A DNA stretch of 33,417 bases from Azoarcus sp. (GCA_031257305.1 JAIRPB010000197.1:1-33417); one strand, 5' to 3'. Shown: positions 17,584 through 26,691, numbered from the stretch's first letter. A program made the numbers and translations. Notes: generated by a model not told the origin, from the letters alone.

Positions 17584-18411
17584 ATGGCACTCGTAAAACT
17601 CAAGCCTACTTCCGCCGGCCGCCGTGGGATGGTCAAGGTCGTCAATCCCAACCTGTATAAAGGCCGGCCGTTTGATGCCCTGACCGCGAAAAAGAAAAGC
17701 AACGCCGGACGTAACAACACGGGGCGTATTACCGTCCGCCATCAGGGCGGCGGCCACAAAGCCCATTACCGGATTATCGATTTCCGCCGCAATAAAGACG
17801 GTATTCCGGCCAAGGTTGAACGTCTCGAATACGACCCAAACCGTTCCGCCAATATCGCGCTGCTGTGCTATGCCGACGGCGAGCGCCGTTACATCATCGC
17901 GCCGCGTGGCGTGGAAGTTGGGCAGGTGCTGCTGAGCGGTTCCGAAGCGCCTATCAAGCCCGGCAACACGCTGCCGATTCGCAATATCCCGGTCGGGACA
18001 ACTGTCCACTGCATTGAGATGCAGCCTGGCAAAGGTGCGCAGATTGCCCGCTCGGCAGGAACATCCGTACAACTGCTTGCCCGTGAAGGCGCGTATGCCC
18101 AGCTACGGTTGCGTTCCGGCGAAATTCGCAAAGTGCATGTTGAATGCCGCGCCACGATTGGCGAAGTCGGCAACGAAGAACACGGCTTGCGCAAGATTGG
18201 CAAGGCGGGCGCAAACCGTTGGCGCGGTATCCGCCCGACGGTGCGCGGCGTGGTCATGAACCCGATTGACCACCCGCATGGCGGCGGCGAAGGCCGCACG
18301 GGTGAAGGCCGCGTGCCTGTCAGTCCGTGGGGCCAGCCGACCAAGGGGTATCGGACGCGCAATAACAAGCGCACCGATGCAATGATTGTGCAGCGTCGCC
18401 ATAAGCGTTAA
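17584..18411 (+). CDS. rplB: 50S ribosomal protein L2
   Basis: A 275-residue L2, needed for subunit association and peptidyl transfer. It has [22 protein letters not shown], the RNA-binding core around [12 protein letters not shown], and the C-terminal [18 protein letters not shown] with the conserved His. The length is normal. It begins 6 bp after rplW, with GGGGGAG overlapping the end of that gene. Confidence 0.98.
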   Translation: MALVKLKPTSAGRRGMVKVVNPNLYKGRPFDALTAKKKSNAGRNNTGRITVRHQGGGHKAHYRIIDFRRNKDGIPAKVERLEYDPNRSANIALLCYADGERRYIIAPRGVEVGQVLLSGSEAPIKPGNTLPIRNIPVGTTVHCIEMQPGKGAQIARSAGTSVQLLAREGAYAQLRLRSGEIRKVHVECRATIGEVGNEEHGLRKIGKAGANRWRGIRPTVRGVVMNPIDHPHGGGEGRTGEGRVPVSPWGQPTKGYRTRNNKRTDAMIVQRRHKR

Positions 18412-18422
18412 GGGGATCCCAC

Positions 18423-18704
18423 ATGGCAGCACGTTCTATCAAAAAAGGCCCGTTCGTCGACGCTCATCTTATCAAGAAAGTCGATACCGCACGGACCAAC
18501 AACGACAAGCGCCCAATCAAAACTTGGTCGCGCCGTTCCACCATCCTGCCCGACTTTGTTGGGCTGACCATCGCTGTACACAATGGCCGCCAGCACATAC
18601 CGGTTTATGTTTCCGAAAACATGGTGGGCCACAAACTCGGCGAATTTTCCCTAACACGGACTTTCAAGGGGCATGCCGCTTCCAAGAAAGCCGTCAAAAA
18701 ATAA
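18423..18704 (+). CDS. rpsS: 30S ribosomal protein S19
   Basis: A 93-residue S19 of the 30S head. It begins [20 protein letters not shown] and includes [23 protein letters not shown] and [15 protein letters not shown], all typical. Its C-terminus ([12 protein letters not shown]) is basic, as usual. AAGGGG precedes the start. Confidence 0.98.
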   Translation: MAARSIKKGPFVDAHLIKKVDTARTNNDKRPIKTWSRRSTILPDFVGLTIAVHNGRQHIPVYVSENMVGHKLGEFSLTRTFKGHAASKKAVKK

Positions 18705-18713
18705 GGAAAGATG

Positions 18714-19043
18714 ATGGAAACCAAAGCCAGTTTGCGGGGTGTTCGTCTTTCGGCGCAGAAGGGTCGCCTTGTGGCAGACCTTGTTCGCGGCAAGACGGTC
18801 GAGCACGCGCTTAACATTCTGAATTTCTCGCCTAAAAAGGGCGCGAAAATTATCCAGAAGGTGGTCGAGTCGGCCATCGCTAACGCCGAGCATAACGACG
18901 GCGCGGACATTGATTTGCTCAAGGTCAAAACCATCCATGTGGAACAAGGGATGACCCTGAAGCGGTTTACCGCCCGCGCCAAGGGGCGCGGCAACCGTAT
19001 TTCAAAGCCGACCTGCCACATCTACGTGACGGTTGGCGAGTAA
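18714..19043 (+). CDS. rplV: 50S ribosomal protein L22
   Basis: A 109-residue L22, whose beta-hairpin lines the exit tunnel. It begins [20 protein letters not shown] and contains [28 protein letters not shown] and [14 protein letters not shown]. Two adjacent ATGs exist at 18711 and 18714; I choose the second because AGGA then lies at a normal 6-base spacing rather than 3. Confidence 0.96.
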   Translation: METKASLRGVRLSAQKGRLVADLVRGKTVEHALNILNFSPKKGAKIIQKVVESAIANAEHNDGADIDLLKVKTIHVEQGMTLKRFTARAKGRGNRISKPTCHIYVTVGE

Positions 19044-19052
19044 GGAGCGCAT

Positions 19053-19829
19053 ATGGGTCAGAAAATTCATCCCACAGGATTCCGGCTCGCCGTCACGCGG
19101 GATTGGGGTTCACGTTGGTATGCCTCGAGCCAGGAATTCCCGAAAAAGCTCGCGGAAGACATCAAAGTCCGGGAATACCTTAAAAAACGCCTGTCGCACG
19201 CTTCCGTGTCCCGCGTGGTCATTGAGCGGCCGGCCAAGAATGCCCGCATCACCCTGTACTCGTCCCGCCCGGGCGTGGTCATCGGCAAGAAGGGTGAGGA
19301 CATCGAAGCGCTCAAGCGCGATTTGCAAAAAATCGTCGGCGTACCGGTGCATGTGAACATCGAAGAAGTCCGCAAGCCTGAAATTGACGCCCGCCTGATT
19401 GCCGACTCCATCGCGCAGCAACTCGAAAAACGCATCATGTTCCGCCGTGCCATGAAACGTGCGATGCAGAACGCCATGCGTTTGGGTGCGCAGGGCATCA
19501 AAATCATGAGTTCGGGACGCCTAAACGGGGCTGAAATTGCCCGTACCGAGTGGTACCGGGAAGGCCGTGTGCCGTTGCATACGCTACGTGCGGACATCGA
19601 CTATGGTATTTCCGAAGCCAAAACCACTTACGGCATCATCGGCATCAAGGTCTGGGTTTATAAAGGCAAGTCGCTAGGCCGTAACGAACAGCCGGCTCCG
19701 GCTGAACCTGAAACCGAAAACCGCCGTCCCCGCCGTGGTGCGCCACGCGGTGAACGCAATGAGCGCGGTGATGGCGAAAGCCGGCCTGCCCGCCGTGGCC
19801 GTCGGCAAGAAGAAAGCAGGAGTGAATAA
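19053..19829 (+). CDS. rpsC: 30S ribosomal protein S3
   Basis: A 258-residue S3, part of the mRNA entry helicase. The N-terminus is [18 protein letters not shown], the KH domain holds [21 protein letters not shown], and the C-terminal domain has [28 protein letters not shown] basic, low-complexity tail of about 45 residues, rich in Arg, Glu and Gly, follows; such extensions are known in proteobacterial S3. AAGGAGCGCAT precedes the start. Confidence 0.97.
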   Translation: MGQKIHPTGFRLAVTRDWGSRWYASSQEFPKKLAEDIKVREYLKKRLSHASVSRVVIERPAKNARITLYSSRPGVVIGKKGEDIEALKRDLQKIVGVPVHVNIEEVRKPEIDARLIADSIAQQLEKRIMFRRAMKRAMQNAMRLGAQGIKIMSSGRLNGAEIARTEWYREGRVPLHTLRADIDYGISEAKTTYGIIGIKVWVYKGKSLGRNEQPAPAEPETENRRPRRGAPRGERNERGDGESRPARRGRRQEESRSE

Positions 19830-20243
19830 ATGCTACAGCCACAAAGAAGAAAATACCGCAAGGAGCAAAAAGGCCGTAACAAAGGTCTGGCAACTCGCGG
19901 CGCGAAAGTCAGTTTTGGCGAATATGGGCTTAAGGCGGTTGACCGTGGCCGTTTAACCGCACGCCAGATTGAAGCGGCACGCCGGGCAATGACCCGCCAT
20001 ATCAAACGCGGCGGACGTATCTGGATCCGTATTTTTCCAGACAAACCGATTTCCAAAAAACCGGCGGAAGTCCGCATGGGTAACGGCAAGGGTAATCCAG
20101 AGTATTGGGTTGCCGAGATTCAACCGGGCAAGGTGCTCTATGAGATGGACGGCGTGGACGAGGCTCTGGCCCGCGAAGCCTTCCGTCTGGCAGCGGCCAA
20201 ACTGCCGCTAGGTACCGTGTTCGTCACGCGCCAAGTGGGATAA
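19830..20243 (+). CDS. rplP: 50S ribosomal protein L16
   Basis: A 137-residue L16, which helps position tRNA at the A site. It begins [19 protein letters not shown] and contains [29 protein letters not shown] and [24 protein letters not shown]. It starts immediately after the rpsC stop codon with AGGAG just inside rpsC, so the pair is translationally coupled. Confidence 0.98.
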   Translation: MLQPQRRKYRKEQKGRNKGLATRGAKVSFGEYGLKAVDRGRLTARQIEAARRAMTRHIKRGGRIWIRIFPDKPISKKPAEVRMGNGKGNPEYWVAEIQPGKVLYEMDGVDEALAREAFRLAAAKLPLGTVFVTRQVG

Positions 20244-20249
20244 ACCAAC

Positions 20250-20453
20250 ATGAAAGTGAAAGAACGCCTCAAGGAACTTCGCGCTATGAGCGCGGAGGAA
20301 CTCAATAAAGAGCTGCTGGACCAATTAAAAGCGCATTTCTCGCTGCGGATGCAGCATGCGACGCAGCAGTTGAACGATACTAACCAACTGCGCCGGGTAC
20401 GCCGCGACATCGCACGTGTCCGCACGCTCATCAGCGAAAAGGCGGGTGCGTAA
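20250..20453 (+). CDS. rpmC: 50S ribosomal protein L29
   Basis: A 67-residue L29, an all-helical tunnel-exit protein. It begins [20 protein letters not shown] and has [18 protein letters not shown] at the end, the family signature. Its stop codon TAA shares a base with the rpsQ start (TAATG), and the spacing to rplP is 6 bp. Confidence 0.97.
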   Translation: MKVKERLKELRAMSAEELNKELLDQLKAHFSLRMQHATQQLNDTNQLRRVRRDIARVRTLISEKAGA

Positions 20454-20722
20454 TGGCCGAGCAACCACAAAAAAACCGCCGCACAATGATTGGGCGGGTC
20501 GTGAGCGACAAAATGGACAAAACCGTCACCGTACTGGTTGAGCGTCGCGTCAAGCACCCGCTGTACGGCAAAATCGTGACCCGTTCTTCTAAGTATCACG
20601 CTCATGTTGAAAATGGCGTGGCCACGCAGGGCGATTTGGTTGAAATCGAAGAATGCCGTCCGATTTCTCGCACCAAAACTTGGAAAGTGACGCAGGTGCT
20701 TGAAAAGGCGCGTATTGTCTAA
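20453..20722 (+). CDS. rpsQ: 30S ribosomal protein S17
   Basis: An 89-residue S17, a primary 16S-binding OB-fold protein. Motifs are [27 protein letters not shown] and SKYHAH with [13 protein letters not shown]. It is the last gene of the operon here and is followed at once by a terminator. In E. coli rplN begins the next operon directly afterwards; no rplN is present in this window. Confidence 0.98.
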   Translation: MAEQPQKNRRTMIGRVVSDKMDKTVTVLVERRVKHPLYGKIVTRSSKYHAHVENGVATQGDLVEIEECRPISRTKTWKVTQVLEKARIV

Positions 20723-20729
20723 AAAACTG

Positions 20730-20764
20730 CCGCACGTTTCCCATTATTGGGACGTGCGGTTTTT
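20730..20764 (+). terminator. Terminator of the rplC-rpsQ operon
   Basis: CCGCACGT (20730-20737) pairs with ACGTGCGG (20752-20759), extended by CCC (20740-20742) with GGG (20749-20751) across a two-base bulge. A run of five T follows. It marks a true operon end after rpsQ. Confidence 0.85.
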
Positions 20765-20852
20765 CCTTGCTCCACTGGTTTGCAGATGTCCCGTTATCGC
20801 ACGGAACCTGCTTTTTCGCGCCGGGGAGCGTATCCATCCATAAGGAGCCTCA

Positions 20853-21275
20853 ATGCGACATTATGAAATCGTATTCATCGTGCACCCGGACCAGTCCGAA
20901 CAGGTGTCCGCGATGATTGACCGCTACAAGGGCATTGTCACTGCCCGCAACGGCCAGATTCACCGGGTCGAAGACTGGGGGCGGCGGCAGCTGGCCTACC
21001 CCATCCAAAAAGTGCACAAAGCCCACTACGTGCTGATGAACATCGAGTGCGACAACGAGGCGCTTGACGAACTCGAACATGTGTTCAAGTTCAATGACGC
21101 CGTGTTGCGCCACCTCATCGTCAAGATGAAAAAAGCCGTCACCACGCCTTCGCCGATGATGAAAGAAGAAAAATCACGGCCACAGGCTGACGTGCCCACA
21201 GCGGAAGATGCCATTGTGGATGCCGAAATTGACGTGGAGGCTGAAATCCTCCCCGAAGAGGCGGCACCGGCCTGA
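20853..21275 (+). CDS. rpsF: 30S ribosomal protein S6
   Basis: A 140-residue S6, which pairs with S18 on the platform. It begins [22 protein letters not shown] and has the conserved [22 protein letters not shown] and [20 protein letters not shown]. The C-terminus is extended with about 20 acidic residues, as in many proteobacterial S6 proteins, some of which are modified by added glutamates. AAGGAGCC precedes the ATG. It is the first gene of the rpsF-priB-rpsR-rplI set. Confidence 0.97.
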   Translation: MRHYEIVFIVHPDQSEQVSAMIDRYKGIVTARNGQIHRVEDWGRRQLAYPIQKVHKAHYVLMNIECDNEALDELEHVFKFNDAVLRHLIVKMKKAVTTPSPMMKEEKSRPQADVPTAEDAIVDAEIDVEAEILPEEAAPA

Positions 21276-21276
21276 A

Positions 21277-21594
21277 GTGTGCGAACAAAGAGCCGCCAAC
21301 GAACTGCGGCTAGTGGCGCGCATCGCTGAAATCTCCGCGCCACGGCGCACGCCGGCAGGGGTTCTGGTTGTATCTTGCGTACTGGCGCATGAATCAAGGC
21401 AAACCGAAGCGGGTATCGAACGCGAGGTTAAGCTAGAACTGCCGGCGGTCGCTGTCGGCGAACTAGCGCAACGGCTTTCCGAAGCCACGCTGGGCGCAAG
21501 TATCTCGGCAACGGGCTTCATGGCGTCCCAAAGTTTACGCAGCCGCCGCCCCGTATTGCACCTGAACATCATCGAATTCATAGAAGGAAACTGA
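21277..21594 (+). CDS. priB: Primosomal replication protein PriB
   Basis: A 105-residue OB-fold single-strand DNA-binding protein that helps PriA reload DnaB at stalled forks. The order [26 protein letters not shown], and [14 protein letters not shown] near the end fits PriB, and the position between rpsF and rpsR is diagnostic. I choose GTG at 21277, just after the rpsF stop; the frame is open further back to 21208, but that would lie inside rpsF. No ideal Shine-Dalgarno is seen, so coupling to rpsF translation is likely. The start is less certain than the identity. Confidence 0.85.
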   Translation: MCEQRAANELRLVARIAEISAPRRTPAGVLVVSCVLAHESRQTEAGIEREVKLELPAVAVGELAQRLSEATLGASISATGFMASQSLRSRRPVLHLNIIEFIEGN

Positions 21595-21595
21595 A

Positions 21596-21871
21596 ATGGC
21601 TTTCAAGTCCAACAAACTCAACAAGAAAAAAGAGGAACGCGGCAACCGTGGCCTCTTTAAGCGTCGCAAATTCTGCCGTTTTACGGTAGAAAAAATCGAA
21701 GAAGTTGATTACAAGGATGTCGACATCCTAAAAGACTTCATCACAGAGAATGCCAAAATCATGCCAGCGCGTATCACCGGTACCAAAGCGAGATACCAGC
21801 GCCAGCTCTCCGTGGCCGTCAAACGGGCCCGTTTTTTGGCACTTTTGCCCTACACCGACCTGCACCAATAA
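21596..21871 (+). CDS. rpsR: 30S ribosomal protein S18
   Basis: A 91-residue S18, partner of S6. Diagnostic segments are [59 protein letters not shown]. The N-terminus is a little longer and more basic than in E. coli. GAAGGAAACTGAA precedes the start, 1 bp after the priB stop. Confidence 0.97.
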   Translation: MAFKSNKLNKKKEERGNRGLFKRRKFCRFTVEKIEEVDYKDVDILKDFITENAKIMPARITGTKARYQRQLSVAVKRARFLALLPYTDLHQ

Positions 21872-21881
21872 GGAGGCGGAC

Positions 21882-22331
21882 ATGCAAATCATTCTGCTAG
21901 ACAAAGTAGGCAAACTCGGCTCGTTGGGCGACGTAGTCAAAGTCAAAGACGGTTACGCCCGCAACTACCTGATACCGCATGGTTTTGCCAAACGCGCCAC
22001 AGAAGCCAACAAGGCTGAATTTGAAGCCCGCCGCGCCGAATTTGAACGCGCCCAAGCCGATAAGCTCGGTGCGGCGCAAGCTATCGGGGCGAAACTCGAT
22101 GGCTTGATGGTCCAAATCACCCGCAAGGCGAGCTTGGACGGCAGGCTCTTTGGTTCCGTGAGCAACGTCGACGTGGCAGATGCCCTAGCCGCGCAAGGTT
22201 TCGAGATTGAACGTGCGGCAATCCGTATGCCGGACGGCCATCTGAAACAGGTGGGGGATACCAAGATTGAGGTTGTCCTGCACGCCGATGTGGTTGTGCC
22301 GATTACGGTTTCGGTATTAGGCGAACAGTAA
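21882..22331 (+). CDS. rplI: 50S ribosomal protein L9
   Basis: A 149-residue L9, with the N-terminal 23S-binding domain ([19 protein letters not shown], then [16 protein letters not shown]), a long connecting helix ([20 protein letters not shown]), and the C-terminal domain with [14 protein letters not shown]. The ATG at 21882 is preceded by AAGGAGGCGGAC; the frame is open upstream only inside rpsR. Confidence 0.97.
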   Translation: MQIILLDKVGKLGSLGDVVKVKDGYARNYLIPHGFAKRATEANKAEFEARRAEFERAQADKLGAAQAIGAKLDGLMVQITRKASLDGRLFGSVSNVDVADALAAQGFEIERAAIRMPDGHLKQVGDTKIEVVLHADVVVPITVSVLGEQ

Positions 22332-22351
22332 AACGCAGGTAGCGCATAAAC

Positions 22352-22379
22352 ACGCCCTCACCCTTCTGGGAGAGGGCGT
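22352..22379. repeat. Intergenic stem-loop between rplI and dnaB
   Basis: ACGCCCTC-A-CCC (22352-22363) pairs with GGG-A-GAGGGCGT (22368-22379) around TTCT, with one A-A mismatch. There is no T run, so termination is unlikely. Such CCCTC/GAGGG palindromes occur as dispersed intergenic repeats in many proteobacteria; it may also act as an mRNA processing site between the two genes. Confidence 0.55.
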
Positions 22380-22402
22380 CGGGAGAGGAACGGGAAGCTA
22401 AC

Positions 22403-23803
22403 ATGGGGACTTCGCCGTACCACGCTTCGAGCGACCCGCAAATTGCGGCCATTAAGCTGCCGCCGCATTCGCTTGAAGCCGAACAGTCGCTCATCGGCGG
22501 CCTGCTGCTTGACAACAACGCTTGGGAGCGGATTGCTGACCTCGTCACGGGCGATGATTTTTACCGTGACGACCACCGCCGTATCTACCAGCACATCACA
22601 AAACTAGCCGACCTCGGCAAACCTGCCGACGTGGTGACAGTGTTTGAGTCGCTGGAAAAAAGCGGCGAAGCAGACCAAGCGGGCGGCTTAGCGTATCTGG
22701 CAGAAATCGCCAACAGTACGCCATCTGCCGCCAACATCCGCCGTTATGCCGAAATCGTCCACGAACGCGCCATTCTGCGCCGGCTCGTTTCAGTGGGTGA
22801 CGAAATCGCCGCCAGTGCGCTGGCCGCGTCAGGAAAAGACGCCAAAACCCTCCTCGACGAAGCCGAAGCGCGGGTATTTGAAATTGCTGAATCCGGGGCG
22901 CGCCACGGCAGTGGGTTCCAGCCTCTCGGTCCCCTTCTGAACGCGGTGGTAGCCCGCACCCAAGAACTCTACGACCGCGACAACCCCGCAGAACTCACAG
23001 GTATTCCCACGGGTTTTATTGACCTTGATGAAAAAACATCCGGCTTGCAACCCTCCGATTTGCTCATCGTCGCGGGGCGTCCGTCGATGGGCAAAACCAG
23101 TTTTGCGCTCAACATCGCCGAACACGTAGCGATAGAAAGCCATCTGCCCGTGGCGATTTTCTCGATGGAAATGCCCGGCACCCAACTCGCCACCCGTTTT
23201 ATTTCCTCGGTCGGGCGGATTGAGATGCAGAAAATCCGCAACGGGCGCTTGGGCGAAGAGGACTGGGCACGTTTTTCGCTGGCAACGGGCAAGCTCTTTG
23301 ACGCGAAAATCTATGTCGATGAGACGCCCGCGCTCAACCCCATTGACCTACGCGCCCGCGCCCGCCGGCTTGCCCGCCAGTGCGGGCGGCTAGGGCTGAT
23401 TGTGATTGACTACCTGCAACTGATGAGCGGTACACGCGAAACGGACAACCGCGCCACAGAACTTTCCGAAATCTCGCGTTCCATCAAAACACTCGCCAAA
23501 GAACTGAATGTGCCCATCGTCGCGCTGTCGCAGCTTAACCGCAGCGTGGAACAACGCCCCAACAAGCGCCCGATGATGTCTGACTTACGTGAATCGGGCG
23601 CCATCGAACAAGATGCGGACATCATCATGTTCATCTACCGGGACGAGGTCTACAACCCCGAATCCCAAGATAAAGGCACGGCGGAACTCATCATCGGCAA
23701 ACACCGCAACGGCCCTACCGGCATGGTGCGGATGACGTTTTTGGGCGAATACACGCGGTTCGAGAACTTCGCGGGCGGCGGCGGGTTTCAGTCTGGGGAG
23801 TAG
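22403..23803 (+). CDS. dnaB: Replicative DNA helicase DnaB
   Basis: A 466-residue hexameric 5'-3' helicase. The N-terminal domain reads PPHSLEAEQSLIGGLLLDNNAWERI. The RecA-like C-terminal domain has Walker A in LIVAGRPSMGKTSFALNIAE, the motif LPVAIFSMEMPGTQLATR, Walker B in LIVIDYLQLMSG, and the nucleotide-contacting SQLNRSVEQRPNKRPMMSDL followed by the arginine-finger region. There is no intein and the length is normal. It follows rplI by 71 bp and places PriB and DnaB of the primosome in one cluster. Confidence 0.98.
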   Translation: MGTSPYHASSDPQIAAIKLPPHSLEAEQSLIGGLLLDNNAWERIADLVTGDDFYRDDHRRIYQHITKLADLGKPADVVTVFESLEKSGEADQAGGLAYLAEIANSTPSAANIRRYAEIVHERAILRRLVSVGDEIAASALAASGKDAKTLLDEAEARVFEIAESGARHGSGFQPLGPLLNAVVARTQELYDRDNPAELTGIPTGFIDLDEKTSGLQPSDLLIVAGRPSMGKTSFALNIAEHVAIESHLPVAIFSMEMPGTQLATRFISSVGRIEMQKIRNGRLGEEDWARFSLATGKLFDAKIYVDETPALNPIDLRARARRLARQCGRLGLIVIDYLQLMSGTRETDNRATELSEISRSIKTLAKELNVPIVALSQLNRSVEQRPNKRPMMSDLRESGAIEQDADIIMFIYRDEVYNPESQDKGTAELIIGKHRNGPTGMVRMTFLGEYTRFENFAGGGGFQSGE

Positions 23804-23816
23804 GTGTAACGGGGAG

Positions 23817-24281
23817 TCAGTCCCACAACGGCAGAACCATCGCAACAAAATAACCAGACAGCAGCGCGGCGATTGCGAAAGCGAACGAGCGAAGGGTAAT
23901 CAGCCACTTTGGTACGCAACGCAAGAAAAGCGCGACAACAGCGGCACTCAAAACCAAGGCAAATGCTCCTGCTAACTTGGAGCTAAACAATTCCGCCAAA
24001 AACCAGCCGCACACAACCCCCATCAATGCCAGAACCACGAAACTGCCTAGGCGCGATTTTTTAGGTTCTTCCACTTTTTGGGTGATGCCAAGGCCAGCTT
24101 CGGCGCGGGCTTGCCAATAGATGCCAAACGCGGTTCCGAAAATAACAAGCAAAATACAATATTCGGATGTCAATGCCGGAATAAATCTCGACAGCGTTCC
24201 AGCCAAGGCAATTGACCCTATCAGGCAGAGAAGAAGCCGCCAGTGGAACAGCGCGACGATAATAGAAAGTAGCTCGTCCAT
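23817..24281 (-). CDS. Small membrane protein, function unknown
   Basis: A 154-residue protein with four likely membrane segments, at about residues 12-34 (FHWRLLLCLIGSIALAG), 40-57 (YCILLVIFGTAFGIYW), 80-125 (two spans around FVVLALMGVVCGWFLAEL and LAGAFALVLSAAVVALFL) and 132-150. A charged loop (QKVEEPKKSRLG) separates the halves. I do not recognise the family. No good Shine-Dalgarno sequence precedes the ATG at 24281, so the exact start is uncertain. It converges on dnaB with 13 bp between stops and lies at the edge of an accessory patch. Confidence 0.6.
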   Translation of the reverse strand: MDELLSIIVALFHWRLLLCLIGSIALAGTLSRFIPALTSEYCILLVIFGTAFGIYWQARAEAGLGITQKVEEPKKSRLGSFVVLALMGVVCGWFLAELFSSKLAGAFALVLSAAVVALFLRCVPKWLITLRSFAFAIAALLSGYFVAMVLPLWD

Positions 24282-24445
24282 CAGCGCGATTAAATCACGA
24301 GATATAACCCCTGTGCCGTGCCAAGGTTACTTACACCTCATTGGCCGTGGTAAGCATTATTAGAATTTTGACGAATGTATTAGTGTAGTGCTGGATTGGC
24401 TTCCGTGCCCATAACCCGTTATGCCACTTTAATGATGAAACGCCT

Positions 24446-24473
24446 GTCATTGCGAGCAAAGCGAAGCAATCCA
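24446..24473. repeat. REP-like dispersed palindromic element
   Basis: The segment starting GTCATTGCGAGCAAAGCGAA and ending GCAATCCA contains the inverted pair ATTGC / GCAAT. It matches, from memory, the type of intergenic palindrome found dispersed in many bacterial genomes. It abuts the duplicated radA tail at 24476. Copy number cannot be assessed from one window. Confidence 0.5.
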
Positions 24474-24475
24474 TA

Positions 24476-24534
24476 CCCGCGCCGCTTCCAACGCCTGTTC
24501 AACCCGGTTTGGCGCTATGAGCCTCGATGTCTGC
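24476..24534 (-). repeat. Diverged second copy of the radA 3' end
   Basis: This stretch aligns with the true radA end at 25347-25404. The first 33 bases match at 30 positions, and after a small indel the rest matches at most positions. Read on the minus strand it gives ADIEAH, then, after a frame change, RVEQALEAAR, matching the radA C-terminus ADIEVHGVDRVEQALEAARG. The broken DUF1016 gene ends inside it, so the last residues of that reading frame (DADIEAH) are radA-derived. Confidence 0.75.
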
Positions 24535-25229
24535 GTCGCTTACGCTCACGTTTTCCGGCAAATCGTATTTTGTGCGAATTCGTTTCTCAATCTCTTCAAT
24601 AGAAGGCAGTGTGTCGGCTAATTCCTGTGGTACATAATCGGACAATTTGTATTCACTAACACCGATAGGCTTGTTGACATCTTTCAACGCATATTCTGCC
24701 GTAAGTTTATCTTTTTGTTTGCACAATAATATTCCGATAGAAGGGTTGTCCGATTCGTGTTTTAATAAATCGTCAACTGCGGAAAGATAGAAATTTAATT
24801 TTCCTGCGTATTCCGGCTTAAATTTTCCGGTTTTAAGTTCAATAACCACATAACAGTGAAGTCGTGTATTATAGAATAATAAGTCGATATAATAATCTTC
24901 ATTAGTAAGATATTATGTGACCAGCTGAATTGTGCAGAGAGTGTCTGCACAATTTGAAAGTCACTAACAAAAGCAGCAAATTTACGCATGTATTTCAGAT
25001 TGCGAACTGAATATCCTTTTGTTTTCGGAAATTCCAACTTTATATCTTTGGCAAGATTCTCTACAAACTTATTTCCATACTGAGTATTTTTGATTATTAT
25101 ATTTCCAATATTCCAATATAGTACAATCTGTTCATGGTTAATACTTAAAACTGCGTTATGTTGCGCGATTTTGATTCGTTCTTTGATTTGCTCCAAAACA
25201 GCGAAATACCCTTCATTATTTATCAGCAT
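24499..25229 (-). pseudogene. Broken DUF1016 (YhcG-type, PDDEXK nuclease) gene
   Basis: Two fragments are read on the minus strand. The N-terminal one (25229 to about 24913) contains NHEQIVLYWNIGNIIIK and LKYMRKFAAF, ending at AQFSWSHNILL, the DUF1016 N-terminal domain. The C-terminal one in another frame reads EDYYIDLLFYNTRLHCYVVIELKTGKFKPEYAGKLNFYL when split at about 24900-24910, then NPSIGILLCKQ and AEYALKDVNKPIGVSEY, the PDDEXK domain with its Asp and ExK residues. About 100 middle residues normally separate these blocks and are missing here, with a frame change at the joint. The DNA is AT-rich compared with its neighbours, which suggests transfer. The 3' end runs into a radA tail copy. 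DUF1016 proteins are common in mobile and defence contexts; this copy should be inactive. Confidence 0.85.
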
Positions 25230-25329
25230 TCTTATTATTCCTCCGGTATTTTCTTATTCACAATAAGACGTTGCATAACAAAATTATAACCTTGATGTCG
25301 TTATTGTAGGCGTTGCGCTGTTTGAATTC

Positions 25330-26691
25330 TTATCCCTGCACAATCCCCCGCGCCGCCTCCAACGCTTGCTCAACCCGGTCAACACCATGAACCTCAATGT
25401 CGGCAATGTTTTGGCGCGGTAGGTTGGCGCGGGGGACGATGGCGGTTTTGAAGCCGAGTTTGGCGGCTTCTTTGAGCCGTTCTTGGCCGTGCGGGGCGGG
25501 GCGGATTTCGCCGGCCAATCCCACTTCGCCAAAAACGGCTAATCCTTGCGGCAGGGGGCGGTCCCGCAGGGAAGAGGAGACGGCCAGCAAAATGGCGAGG
25601 TCCGCTGCGGGTTCGATAATCCTGACGCCGCCGACGGCGTTGATGAATACATCTTGGTCAGCACAGACGATACCCGTATGGCGGTGCATAACGGCCAGCA
25701 GCATCGCTAGCCGGGTGGGTTCAAGCCCCACGGAGAGCCTTCGCGGGTTGGGGCTTTGGGCGTTGTCGACTAGGGCTTGGATTTCAACGAGAAGCGGGCG
25801 GGTGCCTTCCATCGTGATGAGTACGCAGCTGCCGGGCACCACCGCATCGTGCCGGGACAAAAACAGCGCGGAGGGGTTAGAGACGCCTTTTAGCCCACGG
25901 TCGGTCATGGCGAAAACGCCGAGTTCGTTGACAGCGCCAAAACGGTTTTTGAAGGCGCGGATGAGGCGGAAACTGGAGTGGGTGTCGCCCTCAAAATAGA
26001 GCACGGTATCCACGATGTGTTCCAAAACACGGGGGCCGGCCAGCGTGCCGTCTTTGGTGACGTGGCCCACTAGGATGAGCGTGGTGCCGCTTTGTTTGGC
26101 GAAGCGCGTGAGTTGCGCCGCGCATTCGCGTACTTGGGCAACGGAGCCGGGGGCGGATTGCAGGTTTTCGGAATAGAGGGTTTGGATTGAGTCGATGACG
26201 GCCACCACGGGCGCGGCGTCAGAGAGAATTTCTAGGATGCGTTCCAGATGGGTTTCGGTGAGCAGCTGTAAATCGTCCATCGGCAGTTGCAGGCGCTGGG
26301 CACGCAGGGCCACTTGTTTGCCGGATTCTTCGCCGCTGACGTAGAGAACGGGGTACTTCGCCGCCAGCCCGCAGAGGGTTTGCAGAAGCAGGGTGGATTT
26401 GCCGATGCCGGGGTCCCCGCCGATGAGCACCACCGCGCCGGGGACCAGCCCGCTGCCGAGCGCACGGTCAAATTCGGCAATGCTGCTAGGGATGCGCGGT
26501 TCTTCACGTGCTTCAAAGGCGGAAAGTTTCTGGATTTTTGCCGCGCCGCCAGCACGCCGCGATGGCGTAGCGCGGTCGACCACGGTCTCAACCAGCGTGT
26601 TCCATTCCCGGCATTGTGGGCATTGCCCCTGCCAGCGCGGCAATTGCGCGCCGCAACTGGCGCAGACAAAGGCTGATTTTGCTTTCGGCAC
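25330..26691 (-). CDS. radA: DNA repair protein RadA (Sms)
   Basis: A 453-residue RadA, a RecA-like branch-migration helicase for recombination intermediates. The N-terminal zinc finger uses Cys10, Cys13, Cys24 and Cys27 (CASCGAQLPRWQGQCPQC), Walker A is GGDPGIGKSTLLLQ, and the RadA-specific KNRFG motif is in RAFKNRFGAVNELGVF. A Lon-like C-terminal domain follows. The start is GTG at 26689-26691, which has GAGGAGG at 6 bases; the longer frame to 26733 lacks such a site. Its 3' end has a diverged second copy at 24476. It diverges from lplT. Confidence 0.97.
   Translation of the reverse strand: MPKAKSAFVCASCGAQLPRWQGQCPQCREWNTLVETVVDRATPSRRAGGAAKIQKLSAFEAREEPRIPSSIAEFDRALGSGLVPGAVVLIGGDPGIGKSTLLLQTLCGLAAKYPVLYVSGEESGKQVALRAQRLQLPMDDLQLLTETHLERILEILSDAAPVVAVIDSIQTLYSENLQSAPGSVAQVRECAAQLTRFAKQSGTTLILVGHVTKDGTLAGPRVLEHIVDTVLYFEGDTHSSFRLIRAFKNRFGAVNELGVFAMTDRGLKGVSNPSALFLSRHDAVVPGSCVLITMEGTRPLLVEIQALVDNAQSPNPRRLSVGLEPTRLAMLLAVMHRHTGIVCADQDVFINAVGGVRIIEPAADLAILLAVSSSLRDRPLPQGLAVFGEVGLAGEIRPAPHGQERLKEAAKLGFKTAIVPRANLPRQNIADIEVHGVDRVEQALEAARGIVQG

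Noticed and set aside
24446-24534. CRISPR-like repeat unit
   Set aside because: There is only one copy of the palindrome and one copy of the radA tail here; no regular spacing or spacers exist in the window.
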